DNA of 64,000 nt from 2-12-FULL-65-11 sp049679965 (lineage in GTDB: Bacteria; Acidobacteriota; Vicinamibacteria; Vicinamibacterales; CAVVIG01). The first letter of the stretch is position 1, and each line of letters begins with the position of its first letter. Below, in pieces: positions 37,014 to 45,327 of this stretch. The stretch is taken from assembly GCA_049679965.1 (NCBI GenBank), contig JBAUGX010000118.1:1-64000 (forward strand), read 5' to 3'. The position numbers and the translations under genes were made by a program. The notes below the pieces were generated by a model that worked only from the letters and a program-made list of their open reading frames with translations, was not told the DNA's origin and searched no databases.

Positions 37014-37110
37014 CCTCCTCACCGTGTCATTCCTGCATCGACCGTGTGGGACTCACATGTTTGCGCGCTGTACAATCCCCCTAAATCATTGGTAGCATAG
37101 GACCATATAC

Positions 37111-38097
37111 ATGGCAGCTAAATTGCTGTTCCTTCCTCGCGCGATGAGATTCTTCTGGGCGACCGTGCTCGGAGCAGCCTCCCTCAGTCTCTGGCCAACC
37201 GCCGGGACCGGCCAGGAGGCACCGGTGGCAACATTCCGGTCGAGCGTGAACGTCGTGCAGATATCAGCGGTCGTGCGGGACCGCGCGGGCCGGTTCGTCG
37301 AGAACCTGTCGTCTGGCGACTTCGAGATCCTCGATTCAGGTTTGCGGCGGACGATAACCGAATTCAGACGCGATCCGGCGGGCGTGAGCGTGGCGCTGTT
37401 GTTCGACACGAGCGGGAGCATGGAAGCCCAGTTTGCCCGCGCGCGCGAGGGGGCGGTTGAGGTGCTGGGCCGGCTCCAATCGGGGCGAGATGAAGTCGGC
37501 ATCTTCGCCTTCGATACTCGGCTGCGGGAAGTGGCGCCGTTTCGGACCGAGCTCGGAACGCTGCCCGACGCGTTGTCGTCGATCAAGCCCTTCGGCAAGA
37601 CATCTCTGTATGACGCGATTGCGCAGACAGCCGAGCGCCTCGACGCGCGCGAGCAAACCCGTCGCCGCGCCGTCGTCGTCTTCACCGACGGCGACGACAA
37701 TGCCAGCCGGCTGAGTGCCGGCGAGGCGCAGTCCACGGCCAGCACGATCGACGTGCCGGTCTACGTCTTCGGGCTGGTGTGGTCGCATGACGTCCCGCCA
37801 GCCGAAGTTCCGGCTGCCCGCGGCGATGGTGAGACCACCCCGCCGGCATTCTCGGGCCGGCTGGGCGATCTAGCGACGGGGACTGGCGGGCGGGTGTTCA
37901 TCACGAGCACTGCCATCCAGCGCCAGCTGGCGGCACAGTACTTCATCGACGAGGTGCGGCATCAGTATCTTATTGCGTTCGAGACGAGCGGCAGACCGGG
38001 CTGGCATCCGCTCGTGGTCCGCACACCCGGCAAGGACTTGGCGGTTCGTACCCGGACTGGTTATTACGCTGGGCAATCTCGCCCGACAAGGGGTTAG
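37111..38097 (+). CDS. Exported VWFA-related (Acidobacterial-type) protein
   Basis: A 328-residue protein with a signal peptide (MRFFWATVLGAASLSLWPTA after a short lead, cleavage near TGTGQ). A conserved lead-in EAPVATFRSSVNVVQISAVV precedes the VWA domain, whose MIDAS is LLFDTSGSMEAQF with later Thr and Asp in VVFTDGDDNA. The family is the VWFA-related Acidobacterial domain group, exported proteins of unknown role. Start at ATG 37111 is supported by the signal peptide only; MRFFW at 37144 is an alternative. An OmpA-like gene follows after 11 bases and may be co-transcribed. Confidence 0.88.
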   Translation: MAAKLLFLPRAMRFFWATVLGAASLSLWPTAGTGQEAPVATFRSSVNVVQISAVVRDRAGRFVENLSSGDFEILDSGLRRTITEFRRDPAGVSVALLFDTSGSMEAQFARAREGAVEVLGRLQSGRDEVGIFAFDTRLREVAPFRTELGTLPDALSSIKPFGKTSLYDAIAQTAERLDAREQTRRRAVVVFTDGDDNASRLSAGEAQSTASTIDVPVYVFGLVWSHDVPPAEVPAARGDGETTPPAFSGRLGDLATGTGGRVFITSTAIQRQLAAQYFIDEVRHQYLIAFETSGRPGWHPLVVRTPGKDLAVRTRTGYYAGQSRPTRG

Positions 38098-38108
38098 GAG
38101 GATCCATC

Positions 38109-38807
38109 ATGTGGCGGAAACTATTCGTGGCAGTTCCTCTCGTGGCGTTGGCGATCGGTTCGACCGCCTGCGCGTCCAAGGGGTTTGTGAGGACGAGCGT
38201 CGGCGATCTCAATAAGGAGCTCAGCACCAAGGTCGACTCGCTCGGCCGATCGATTGAAGACACCCAGGAGCGCACGAGGGCCAACGAAGGACGTATTACC
38301 GAAGTCGATCAGAAGGCCAGCGCGGCTACCCAATCAGCCCAGCAGGCCAATACGGCGGCGGCTGCGGCGAACTCGACGGCGGTGGCGGCGCGCTCGGCCG
38401 CGACCGATGTCAATACCAAGGTCGACGTTCTCGATAAGTCAACCCGTCGCCTGGTGTACGAAGTGGTGCTGAACTCGGAGAACGGCAACTTCAAGTTCGG
38501 TCAGGCGAATCTGCCCGACGAGGTCAAGCAGAAGCTCGACGGAATCGTGCAGCAGCTCAAACAGGATCAGAAAAACGTGTTCATTGAGATCGAAGGACAC
38601 ACCGACAACGTGGGTCCCAAGGTCGTCAACGAAAAGGTTGGCCTGGAGCGCGCCGAGGCGGCGAAGCGGTATCTGTACGAACAGTTCCAGATCCCGCTGC
38701 ACAAGATGAGCGTCATCAGCTTCGCGGACGCGAAGCCCGTGGCGCCGAACACGACGAAGGAAGGCCGCGCGCAGAATCGGCGAGTCGTGATCAAAGTACT
38801 CGCGTAG
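38109..38807 (+). CDS. OmpA-family lipoprotein
   Basis: A 232-residue outer-membrane lipoprotein. The lipobox is in FVAVPLVALAIGSTACAS (Cys 21). A coiled-coil region follows (residues 50-110, with many Gln, Ala and Asn) and then a peptidoglycan-binding OmpA_C domain (FIEIEGHTDNVGPK, KVGLERAEAAKRYL, NRRVVIKVLA). It anchors the outer membrane to peptidoglycan, like Pal/YiaD proteins. Start is the ATG at 38109 with GGAGGATC before it, and it forms a unit with the VWA gene upstream. Confidence 0.92.
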   Translation: MWRKLFVAVPLVALAIGSTACASKGFVRTSVGDLNKELSTKVDSLGRSIEDTQERTRANEGRITEVDQKASAATQSAQQANTAAAAANSTAVAARSAATDVNTKVDVLDKSTRRLVYEVVLNSENGNFKFGQANLPDEVKQKLDGIVQQLKQDQKNVFIEIEGHTDNVGPKVVNEKVGLERAEAAKRYLYEQFQIPLHKMSVISFADAKPVAPNTTKEGRAQNRRVVIKVLA

Positions 38808-38811
38808 AAAG

Positions 38812-38933
38812 TTAGAACTAAGAACTAAGAACTAAGAACTAAGAACGACTGGGAAGGCAAGAGGGCGAAGGACGCATTGTCCTTTCGCCCTTTCCTTTTT
38901 CCTTTTACATTTTGCCTTCTTAGTTCTTCCTTC
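38812..38933. repeat. Inverted AAGAACT-type tracts enclosing a terminator
   Basis: The left arm is four tandem units of AGAACTA (38812-38846). The right arm CTTCTTAGTTCTTCC (38916-38930) is its inverted form, and GAAGGCAA/TTGCCTT is a further complementary pair. Inside is the terminator at 38863-38905. Confidence 0.7.
38863..38905 (+). terminator. Intrinsic terminator after the OmpA-family gene
   Basis: GGGCGAAGGAC and GTCCTTTCGCCC form an 11-bp stem with one bulge and a GCATT loop, followed by a T-rich run (TTTCCTTTTTCCTTTT). It ends the VWA-OmpA unit, 56 bases behind its stop codon. Confidence 0.75.
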
Positions 38934-38952
38934 CCCTGCTAGTCTCTTCGGT

Positions 38953-39336
38953 ATGGCGATCCGTACCGAGCTCAATCTGCGGCTTCCGAACAATCCCGGC
39001 GCGCTCGCTGGCGTCTGCCGCCTGCTGTCCGACGAGCGCGTGGGAATCCTGGCCATGTCGGTTGACCCTGCCGGCCACCTGCGTCTCGTCGTCGACAATC
39101 ACGTCCACGGCGCAGCGACGCTGCGCGAACGGCATCATCAGGTTACTGTGCGCGACGTCATCGTGATGACGCTCTCCAACACCCCCGGCTCGCTCGCGCC
39201 CGCCCTGCGGCTGGTCGGCGACGCCAACGTCAACGTCGAATATGCGTACGGCGGCGCGGCCGAAGGCAGCCCCATGGCGACGGTCGTGCTCGGCGTTGAC
39301 GACGCACAACGGGCCGCGGCGGCGGCGGGCGTGTGA
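38953..39336 (+). CDS. ACT-domain protein
   Basis: A 127-residue protein with two ACT-like halves: LNLRLPNNPGALAGVCRLLSDERVGI, then VIVMTLSNTPGSLAPALRLV and NVNVEYAYGG. ACT domains bind amino acids and regulate enzymes. With only ACT domains this is likely a stand-alone regulator or metabolite sensor. Start at ATG 38953. The stop is 33 bases before the next small gene, and the gap holds a CAATCTG-type tract. Confidence 0.8.
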   Translation: MAIRTELNLRLPNNPGALAGVCRLLSDERVGILAMSVDPAGHLRLVVDNHVHGAATLRERHHQVTVRDVIVMTLSNTPGSLAPALRLVGDANVNVEYAYGGAAEGSPMATVVLGVDDAQRAAAAAGV

Positions 39337-39340
39337 TTTC

Positions 39341-39365
39341 GCAATCTGCAATCTGAAATCTGCAA
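39341..39365 (+). repeat. CAATCTG-type iterated tract
   Basis: GCAATCTGCAATCTGAAATC then TGCAA, three copies of a near-7-nt unit between the ACT and small-protein genes. It is another form of the iterated tracts of this window. Confidence 0.5.
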
Positions 39366-39369
39366 GGTA

Positions 39370-39555
39370 ATGCGTCTCTATGTGGAGCCCATGGATGCCG
39401 TCGTGGTCGAAGTCGGCGCGGACGGCCGCGTCCGGCTCGAACACGAGGACTGGTCGCATCCGACGCTCCAGGAGCGCCGCGCGATTCTCTATGCCGCCAA
39501 GAATGAGGTCGAGGCGCTGACCGAACTCATCGAGATACTGCAAAAGGATCGATAA
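39370..39555 (+). CDS. Conserved small protein of unknown function
   Basis: A 61-residue protein: MDAVVVEVGADGRVRLEHED, then HPTLQERRAILYAAKNEVEALTELI. The first part looks like a beta hairpin, the second a helix with EALTELIEI. It ends one base before the start of crcB, so it is likely co-transcribed with that gene. I do not recognise the family. Start at ATG 39370, with AAGG upstream. Confidence 0.65.
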   Translation: MRLYVEPMDAVVVEVGADGRVRLEHEDWSHPTLQERRAILYAAKNEVEALTELIEILQKDR

Positions 39556-39556
39556 C

Positions 39557-39925
39557 ATGGCATGGATCGCCGTCGCGATCGGCGGGGCCCTCGGATCGGC
39601 CGCGCGTCACTTCGTCAACCTCGAGGTCGCACGCGGGACGGGGAACGCGATCCCGTGGGCGACCCTTGTCGTCAACGTCGTCGGGTGCATCGTTATCGGG
39701 GCGCTCGCCGGCCGGACCGCGGGCGGACATCTTCATCTGGCGCCGATCATGCGGACGTTTCTCCTTGTCGGCGTCTTGGGCGGATTTACGACGTTCTCCA
39801 CCTTTGAGCTGGATACCTTCACACTCGGGCATGGCGGAAACCATGTCGCCGCCTTCTGGAACATCGTCGGACAGGTCGGCCTCGGGCTCGGCGGCGTCTG
39901 GCTCGGCTACTACCTGGCCCTGTAA
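39557..39925 (+). CDS. crcB: Fluoride channel CrcB
   Basis: A 122-residue integral membrane protein of the Fluc/CrcB family, which exports fluoride as a dual-topology dimer. Four hydrophobic segments are seen; the family signature GALGSAARHFVN lies near the start, then TLVVNVVGC and GGFTTFSTF. Start at ATG 39557. A fluoride riboswitch-like sequence is not evident upstream, where the gene follows a small protein after one base. Confidence 0.92.
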   Translation: MAWIAVAIGGALGSAARHFVNLEVARGTGNAIPWATLVVNVVGCIVIGALAGRTAGGHLHLAPIMRTFLLVGVLGGFTTFSTFELDTFTLGHGGNHVAAFWNIVGQVGLGLGGVWLGYYLAL

Positions 39926-39943
39926 GTCCTTTCCATCGAAGGG

Positions 39944-40020
39944 CAACCACGATGCCACCAAGAGCACGAGGATCATTACTGGTTTCGTGTATCTTCGTGG
40001 TCGTCGTGTCTTCGTGGTTG
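39944..40020. repeat. Imperfect palindrome built from CACGAAGA-type units
   Basis: The left arm 39944-39973 (CAACCACGATGCCACC...) and right arm 39991-40020 match in 23 of 30 positions as an inverted repeat. It fills the space between crcB and the SDR gene, ending 12 bases before the SDR start codon, so it may form a hairpin in the mRNA. Confidence 0.7.
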
Positions 40021-40032
40021 GCGGGTTCCTGA

Positions 40033-40773
40033 ATGGATCTTCAAGACAAAGTCGCGCTGATCACTGGCGCCAAGCGCATCGGGATGGTCGTGGCCGCTGA
40101 GCTGGCCGCGCGCGGTGTGGACGTGGCGCTCGGCTACGCGCGGTCGCGGGCCGAAGCCGAACAGGGCGCTGCGAAGGTCCGGGGGGCGGGCCGGCGGGCG
40201 GCCGTCATTCAAGCCGATCTCTCGCGACCTGAGGGATGCGATGGCCTCGTTTCCGCCGCAGTCCAGGCGCTCGGGCGGCTCGACATCCTGATCAACATGG
40301 CGTCGGTCTTCGCCGAACGGCCGTTTGACGCGCTGACGGTCGCCGACTGGGACGCCACCATGCATGTCGATCTGCGCGCGGCCTTTCTCTGCGCGCGGAG
40401 TGCCGTGCCGCATATGCGCAAGCAGGGCGGCGGCCGGATCATCAACTTCAGCGATTGGACGGCAAAGAGCGGCCGCCCGCGTTATCGCGGGTACCTTCCG
40501 TACTATGTCGCCAAGAGCGGCGTGATCGCCTTGACCGAAGTACTGGCCCTCGAGCTCGCGTCAGACGGGATTCTCGTCAACGCCATCGCCCCCGGGCCGA
40601 TCCTGGCCCCGCCAGGCACGACCGATGACGAGTCTCTGGCGGTGGAGCAGGCAACCCCGCTCGGCCGTTGGGGAGGCGAGGTCGAGATCGCGAAAGCCGT
40701 CCTGGCGCTCCTCGACGGCGATTTCATCACGGGCGAGACGCTGCGCGTCGATGGCGGCCGTCACCTGAAGTAG
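40033..40773 (+). CDS. SDR-family oxidoreductase (pteridine reductase/FabG-like)
   Basis: A 246-residue short-chain dehydrogenase with the cofactor motif TGAKRIGMVVAAELAARG (TGxxxRIG, as in pteridine reductases), NMASVFAE, catalytic Tyr-Lys in YYVAKSGVIALTEVL and a C-terminal GETLRVDGG. The TGAKRIG pattern with YVAK supports a pteridine reductase or dihydromonapterin reductase (FolM-like) activity, but FabG-like is possible. Start at ATG 40033, behind the palindrome. The next gene follows after 21 bases on the same strand. Confidence 0.85.
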   Translation: MDLQDKVALITGAKRIGMVVAAELAARGVDVALGYARSRAEAEQGAAKVRGAGRRAAVIQADLSRPEGCDGLVSAAVQALGRLDILINMASVFAERPFDALTVADWDATMHVDLRAAFLCARSAVPHMRKQGGGRIINFSDWTAKSGRPRYRGYLPYYVAKSGVIALTEVLALELASDGILVNAIAPGPILAPPGTTDDESLAVEQATPLGRWGGEVEIAKAVLALLDGDFITGETLRVDGGRHLK

Positions 40774-40794
40774 TGAAGGAGTAAGTCTTGTACA

Positions 40795-42171
40795 ATGCGA
40801 AATTCGATGGCCTCCCTGACGTTCCTCGGCGCCGCCGGCACCGTCACGGGTTCGAAGCATCTGCTCGATCTCGGCGACCGCCGGATTCTCGTCGACTGCG
40901 GGATGTTTCAGGGTCTCAAGGAACTGCGGCTTCGCAACTGGACTCCGTTTCCGATCGATCCGGCGCGCGTTGATGCGGTCATTCTCACGCACGCGCACCT
41001 GGATCACTGCGGTCAGTTGCCTCGTCTGGTCGCGCAAGGCTATCGCGGGCGCATCTTCTGCACGCCGGGCACGCGCGATCTGTGCACCCTCGTACTCCCG
41101 GACTCAGCGCGACTTCAGGAAGAGGACGCTCGACAGGCCAACAAGCATGGCTACTCGAAGCACCATCCGGCCGAGCCTCTCTACACGTCGGTCGATGCCG
41201 CGCGTGCGTTGAGCCTGCTGCAGCCGGTTGGCTACAACCGGCCCGTTCCCGTCGTGCCAGGCGTCGAAGTCGAATTTATCAACGCCGGTCATCTGCTCGG
41301 GTCGGCGTACGCGCGCGTGACGGTCGGTCAGCGGACGCTGCTCTTTGGCGGCGACCTCGGACGCTACGGCCGGCCCGTGCTGCCCGATCCGGCGCCGGTC
41401 GATGCCGCAGATGTGCTGCTCGTCGAGTCCACCTACGGCGATCGCCTCCACGAGCCGGACGATGACGGCACACGCCTGGCGAAGATCGTGAGCGAGACCA
41501 TCGCGGGCGGTGGGAAGGTCATCATTCCGTCATTCGCCATCGGCCGCGTCGAGGAAGTTCTCTACTGGCTGAAGCGGCTCGAAGAAGAACGTCGCATTCC
41601 TGTCGTCCCGGTGTACATCGACAGTCCGATGGCCGCCGGCGCTCTGCAGTTCTACCTGGGCCGGCTGAATGAGCTCGATCCGGCCGACCTGCGCGCCTTC
41701 TGCACCCGCCACCTGGTGAAGGTCGCCTCGGTGGAGGAGTCCAAAGGCCTCACGGCCTCCAAGACCCCGTCAATCGTGATCGCCGCGAGCGGAATGGCTA
41801 CCGGAGGCCGCGTGCTCCATCATCTGGAGGCGGCCCTGCCCGATCCGCGCAACACCGTGCTGTTTGTCGGCTATCAGGCGGCTGGCACCCGCGGTCGCCA
41901 CCTGTGCGATGGAGCCAAACAGGTGAAGATGCACGGCCGGATGGTGCCGGTGGCGGCACGCGTCGAGCGGCTCGACTCGATGTCGGCGCACGCCGATGCG
42001 GGCGAGATCATGCGCTGGCTGTCGGGTTTTTCCCGGGCTCCCGCCACGACCTACCTCGTCCACGGCGAGCCGCCGGGGCTCGAGGGGCTCGCCGCACGCA
42101 TTCAGTCCGACAAGGGCTGGCCCGTGCACATCGCCAAACATCTTGAAAAAGTGGAACTGGACCTGGGATAA
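40795..42171 (+). CDS. Metallo-beta-lactamase/beta-CASP RNA nuclease
   Basis: A 458-residue protein of the CPSF-73/beta-CASP group. Motifs: FLGAAGTVTGSKHLL (N-terminus), HAHLDHCG (HxHxDH metal site), LLFGGDLGRYG, the beta-CASP region with IPSFAIGRVEEVLYWL, ASGMATGGRVLHHLE and a final SAHADAGEIMRWL (motif C His). The fold is used in RNA cleavage, endo- or 5'-exonuclease. Start ATG at 40795 has AAGGAG 13 bases upstream; MASLTF at 40807 is an alternative start. Confidence 0.92.
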   Translation: MRNSMASLTFLGAAGTVTGSKHLLDLGDRRILVDCGMFQGLKELRLRNWTPFPIDPARVDAVILTHAHLDHCGQLPRLVAQGYRGRIFCTPGTRDLCTLVLPDSARLQEEDARQANKHGYSKHHPAEPLYTSVDAARALSLLQPVGYNRPVPVVPGVEVEFINAGHLLGSAYARVTVGQRTLLFGGDLGRYGRPVLPDPAPVDAADVLLVESTYGDRLHEPDDDGTRLAKIVSETIAGGGKVIIPSFAIGRVEEVLYWLKRLEEERRIPVVPVYIDSPMAAGALQFYLGRLNELDPADLRAFCTRHLVKVASVEESKGLTASKTPSIVIAASGMATGGRVLHHLEAALPDPRNTVLFVGYQAAGTRGRHLCDGAKQVKMHGRMVPVAARVERLDSMSAHADAGEIMRWLSGFSRAPATTYLVHGEPPGLEGLAARIQSDKGWPVHIAKHLEKVELDLG

Positions 42172-42192
42172 GGCTGCGGTAGAGTACGTGGC

Positions 42193-42210
42193 GTCCGGCT
42201 TCAGCCGGAC
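42193..42210. repeat. GTCCGGCT-N2-AGCCGGAC palindrome
   Basis: A perfect 8-bp stem with a TC loop, 21 bases behind the beta-CASP nuclease stop and 10 bases before the peptidase start. Its translation in frames through it gives GFSRT and VRLKPDAT-like peptides, as in the element at 58041-58092. Confidence 0.65.
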
Positions 42211-42220
42211 CGTGATCTGT

Positions 42221-44254
42221 ATGATGAAAAGGCTTGCCACCGTCATGACCATTGTCGGAACCGTTGCCTGCGGAAGCGGCGACACCGCGAAGACGACGAC
42301 CCCAGCGCCCTCGGCGGCACCAGCGGCGGAGCGTACGTATCTGCTCGAGCGCGTCGACGAAGCCGCGGTGGTGCAGCTCTACGCGGACGGATTCAGCGCC
42401 CTGCCACTCAGGGACAAGACGCTCGTGTGGCACCTCTACCAGGCGGCGCTTGCCGGCCGCGACATCTATTACGACCAGAAGTACGGGCCGAGCCTCGAGA
42501 TGCGCGACGTACTTGAGGCGATCATTGCGCACCCGCAGGGGATCGAGAAGGCGACGCTCGACGAGATCACGCGCTACACCAAGCTCTTCTGGATTAACAC
42601 CGGCCCCCACAACAATCTCACCGCGAGAAAGTTCGTGCTCCAGTGCACTCCCGAGGCGTTTGCCGCCGCGGCGCATGCCGCCGATCGGGCAGGCGCGACC
42701 CTTGCGCTCAGGAACGGCGAAACGCTCGACCGGCTGCTGGCGCGCCTCCAGCCGGCGTTCTTCGATCCGGACGTCGATTCAATCGTCACGAACAAGACGC
42801 CGCCGGCCGGCAAGGACATCCTGACGGCGAGCTCCAACAACCTGTACGTGGGCCTGTCGATGAAGGACCTCGACGGGTTCCGTGAGAAGAGCCCCCTCAA
42901 CTCGCGATTGGTGAAGAGAAACGGCGCGATTGTCGAGGAGGTGTACCGGGTCGGTGGCCGGTACGGCTCGCAGATCTCGGCCATCATCACGCATCTCCAG
43001 GACGCCATCCCGTACGCCACCGAGCCGATGGCGGCCGCGCTTCGCGCGCTCATCACGTTCTACCAGTCGGGCGACACGAAGGATCGCGAGGCGTACGACA
43101 TCGCATGGGTCAGAGACAAAGCCTCGCCCGTGGACACCATCAACGGCTTTGTCGAGGTCTATCTCGACGCCCGCGGCATCAAGGGCGCCTGGGAAGGGCT
43201 CGTCTTTTATGTGAACCCGGAGAAGACGTCCAACATCCAGAAGCTGGCCGCCAACGCACAGTGGTTCGAAGACCGGATGCCCTGGGACCAGAAGTACAAG
43301 AAAGAGGGCGTGCAGGGCATCACGGCCAATGCCATCGACGTGGTGATCGAGACGGGCGATTCGGGTCCGGTGACGCCGGTGGGCATCAACCTCCCGAACG
43401 ATCAGATGGTCCGCGAGCGCTTCGGCAGCAAGTCCGTGCTGCTGTCCAACGTGAGCGAAGCCTACGACAAGTCCACGCTCCCGGAGTTCCGCACCGAATT
43501 CGCGTGGACACCCGACGAAGTGGCGCGCACGTCGACATGGGGTGCGTCTGCCGGCGAGCTGACGACCAACATGCACGAGGTGATCGGACACGCCTCCGGC
43601 AAAATCGCCGAGCGGCTCAACGGCAACCCGCAGGCCGTGCTGAAAGAGCAGTTCTCGGCGCTCGAGGAGGCGCGCGCGGATCTTGTCGCGCTCTACTTCC
43701 TCCCCGATGCGAAGCTTGTCGAGCTCGGTATTCTGGCGAGGGAGGATCAGGACGAGATCGTGCGGACGGAGTACGAGGCCTACGCGCGCAACGCCCTCGT
43801 CCAGCTGCGGCGTATCCGCCAGGGAACGCAGATCGAAGAAGATCACATGCGGAACCGACAGATGATCGTGCGCTGGCTGATGGCGAACACCAAGGCCATC
43901 GACGTGCCGACCCGAGACGGGAAGACGTACTACGTCATGACCGACGTCAAGGCGTTTCACGAGGGCGTCGGGCGTCTGCTCGCCGAGGTCCAGCGCATCA
44001 AGGGCGAGGGCGACTACGCGGCGGCGAAACAGTTGTTTGAAACCTACGGGGTTCACTTCGATGCCAGGCTGCGGGACGAAGTCGTGGCGCGGGTCGAGAG
44101 ACTGCACCTGCCGTCGTACACCGGCTTCGTCATGCCGAAGCTCGAACCGGTCACGAACGCCTCGGGCGAGATCACCGACGTGAAGGTGTCGTATCCGCTG
44201 GATTTCACCAAGCAGATGCTGGAGTACTCGGCCGCGACCCGCGCCTTCCGGTAA
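42221..44254 (+). CDS. Dipeptidyl-peptidase III-like (M49) metallopeptidase, probable lipoprotein
   Basis: A 677-residue zinc peptidase: MKRLATVMTIVGTVACGSGD looks like a lipoprotein signal with Cys near residue 18. The active site is NMHEVIGHASGK (HExxGH, family M49 six-residue motif), with the third zinc ligand in EEARADLVALYFLP. The rest matches the long helical DPP III scaffold (GVNLPNDQ-type substrate region: VGINLPNDQMVRERFGSKSV). It releases dipeptides from peptide N-termini, here probably in the periplasm. Start at ATG 42221 (42224 is a second ATG). Confidence 0.93.
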   Translation: MMKRLATVMTIVGTVACGSGDTAKTTTPAPSAAPAAERTYLLERVDEAAVVQLYADGFSALPLRDKTLVWHLYQAALAGRDIYYDQKYGPSLEMRDVLEAIIAHPQGIEKATLDEITRYTKLFWINTGPHNNLTARKFVLQCTPEAFAAAAHAADRAGATLALRNGETLDRLLARLQPAFFDPDVDSIVTNKTPPAGKDILTASSNNLYVGLSMKDLDGFREKSPLNSRLVKRNGAIVEEVYRVGGRYGSQISAIITHLQDAIPYATEPMAAALRALITFYQSGDTKDREAYDIAWVRDKASPVDTINGFVEVYLDARGIKGAWEGLVFYVNPEKTSNIQKLAANAQWFEDRMPWDQKYKKEGVQGITANAIDVVIETGDSGPVTPVGINLPNDQMVRERFGSKSVLLSNVSEAYDKSTLPEFRTEFAWTPDEVARTSTWGASAGELTTNMHEVIGHASGKIAERLNGNPQAVLKEQFSALEEARADLVALYFLPDAKLVELGILAREDQDEIVRTEYEAYARNALVQLRRIRQGTQIEEDHMRNRQMIVRWLMANTKAIDVPTRDGKTYYVMTDVKAFHEGVGRLLAEVQRIKGEGDYAAAKQLFETYGVHFDARLRDEVVARVERLHLPSYTGFVMPKLEPVTNASGEITDVKVSYPLDFTKQMLEYSAATRAFR

Positions 44255-44282
44255 CGACCAACGACTAACGTCTGACGACCAA
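44252..44282 (+). repeat. ACGACYAACG-type iterated tract
   Basis: ACGACCAACGACTAACG then TCTGACGACCAAG directly after the peptidase stop, reaching into the end of the convergent methyltransferase. A short imperfect iterated tract like the others in this window. Confidence 0.5.
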
Positions 44283-45254
44283 GAGCGTCCTGATCAATCC
44301 GTCCAGCACTGCTGTCGGCGACTGGGGTGCCCGGATGTTCCGCTGCTCCTCGATCCGCGCGCGGAGCTTCTGGAACGGTCGGACGTACGGATAAAGGCTG
44401 AAGAGGTGAGACATCGTCGTGTGGCGGCGGAGAGTCGACGCCACCCGTTCGTAGTTCCCCGGTATCTCACCCGAGGCGGGAGGGGTCGCGGCGGTCTTCT
44501 GAAAAACGACTCTGATGATCCCGCCGTCCGAGGAAGTGAAATCGCTGACGGGCGTGTAGCCCGCACGCCTGCCCAACATCTGGAGCACCGCCAGATTGAA
44601 ATGGTACAAATGACCGCGATGGAACTGCGAGTGCGGTTGGTTGTAGACCGCCTCGACGTTGGGCACCTCGACGAGCAGCAGGCCCTGTGGCACGAGCCAC
44701 TCATGGGCGCGCCGCATCAGGTCGAGCGGGCTCTCCAGGTGCTCGAGCGCATGGAAGATCGTCACGAGATTTTGTGACGCCGGCTCGACGGCGGCATCCT
44801 GCCAGAAGCCCTGGGCGACGGAGACGCCGAGCCGCTCGGCGGCGTAGCGCGCGTACCCCTCATTGGGCTCGACGCCAGAGGCCGCATAGCCCATCGCCCG
44901 CAGGACGTACACTACCTCGCCTCCGCCCGCGCCCACATCAAAGACCCGGAAGCCAGGCTGGAGGAGGGGTCGAAGATCCAGAAAGCGATAGACGGCGACT
45001 CTGCCCGCTCGGAAAATGTGCCGAGGCTTGGGCTGGTAGGTCCGCTTGTAGTCGAGGCGATAGTCGCGCGCGTAGAACGTCCGCATCTGGTCGGGCGTCG
45101 GGCGCGGATCGGTCCAGACCAGCCCGCAGCGGCGGCAGATGACCGAGCGCAGGAAGCGGCCTTGGCGATCCTTGGAACGGATCGGCTCTGCGTCAGACGA
45201 TCCGCACAGGTTACAGGGAATGGAACATGATGCAGAATGGGCCGGAGCATGCAT
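44265..45254 (-). CDS. Zinc-ribbon class I SAM-dependent methyltransferase
   Basis: A 329-residue protein. It starts with a four-Cys zinc ribbon (CNLCGSS... ICRRCGLVW, residues 14-47), then a methyltransferase domain with motif I FRVFDVGAGGGEVVYVL, IFHALEHLESPLDLMRR and LLVEVPNVEAV. It belongs to the broad group with DUF-type zinc-ribbon methyltransferases often found in surface polysaccharide or secondary-metabolite loci. Convergent with the M49 peptidase. Start is the ATG at 45252-45254. Confidence 0.88.
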   Translation of the reverse strand: MHAPAHSASCSIPCNLCGSSDAEPIRSKDRQGRFLRSVICRRCGLVWTDPRPTPDQMRTFYARDYRLDYKRTYQPKPRHIFRAGRVAVYRFLDLRPLLQPGFRVFDVGAGGGEVVYVLRAMGYAASGVEPNEGYARYAAERLGVSVAQGFWQDAAVEPASQNLVTIFHALEHLESPLDLMRRAHEWLVPQGLLLVEVPNVEAVYNQPHSQFHRGHLYHFNLAVLQMLGRRAGYTPVSDFTSSDGGIIRVVFQKTAATPPASGEIPGNYERVASTLRRHTTMSHLFSLYPYVRPFQKLRARIEEQRNIRAPQSPTAVLDGLIRTLLVVRR

Positions 45255-45327
45255 GTCGCGAGGAAAGTGTAGTACCTGCGACCCCCCGGGCCAAGGATGA
45301 ATTGGCCAGGTCGGCTAGGATCGTCCG

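Noticed and set aside
37048..37080. TTGCGC and TACAAT as a sigma-70 promoter before the VWA gene
   Set aside because: The two hexamers are only four bases apart, too close for a -35/-10 pair. No alternative -35 was seen at proper distance.
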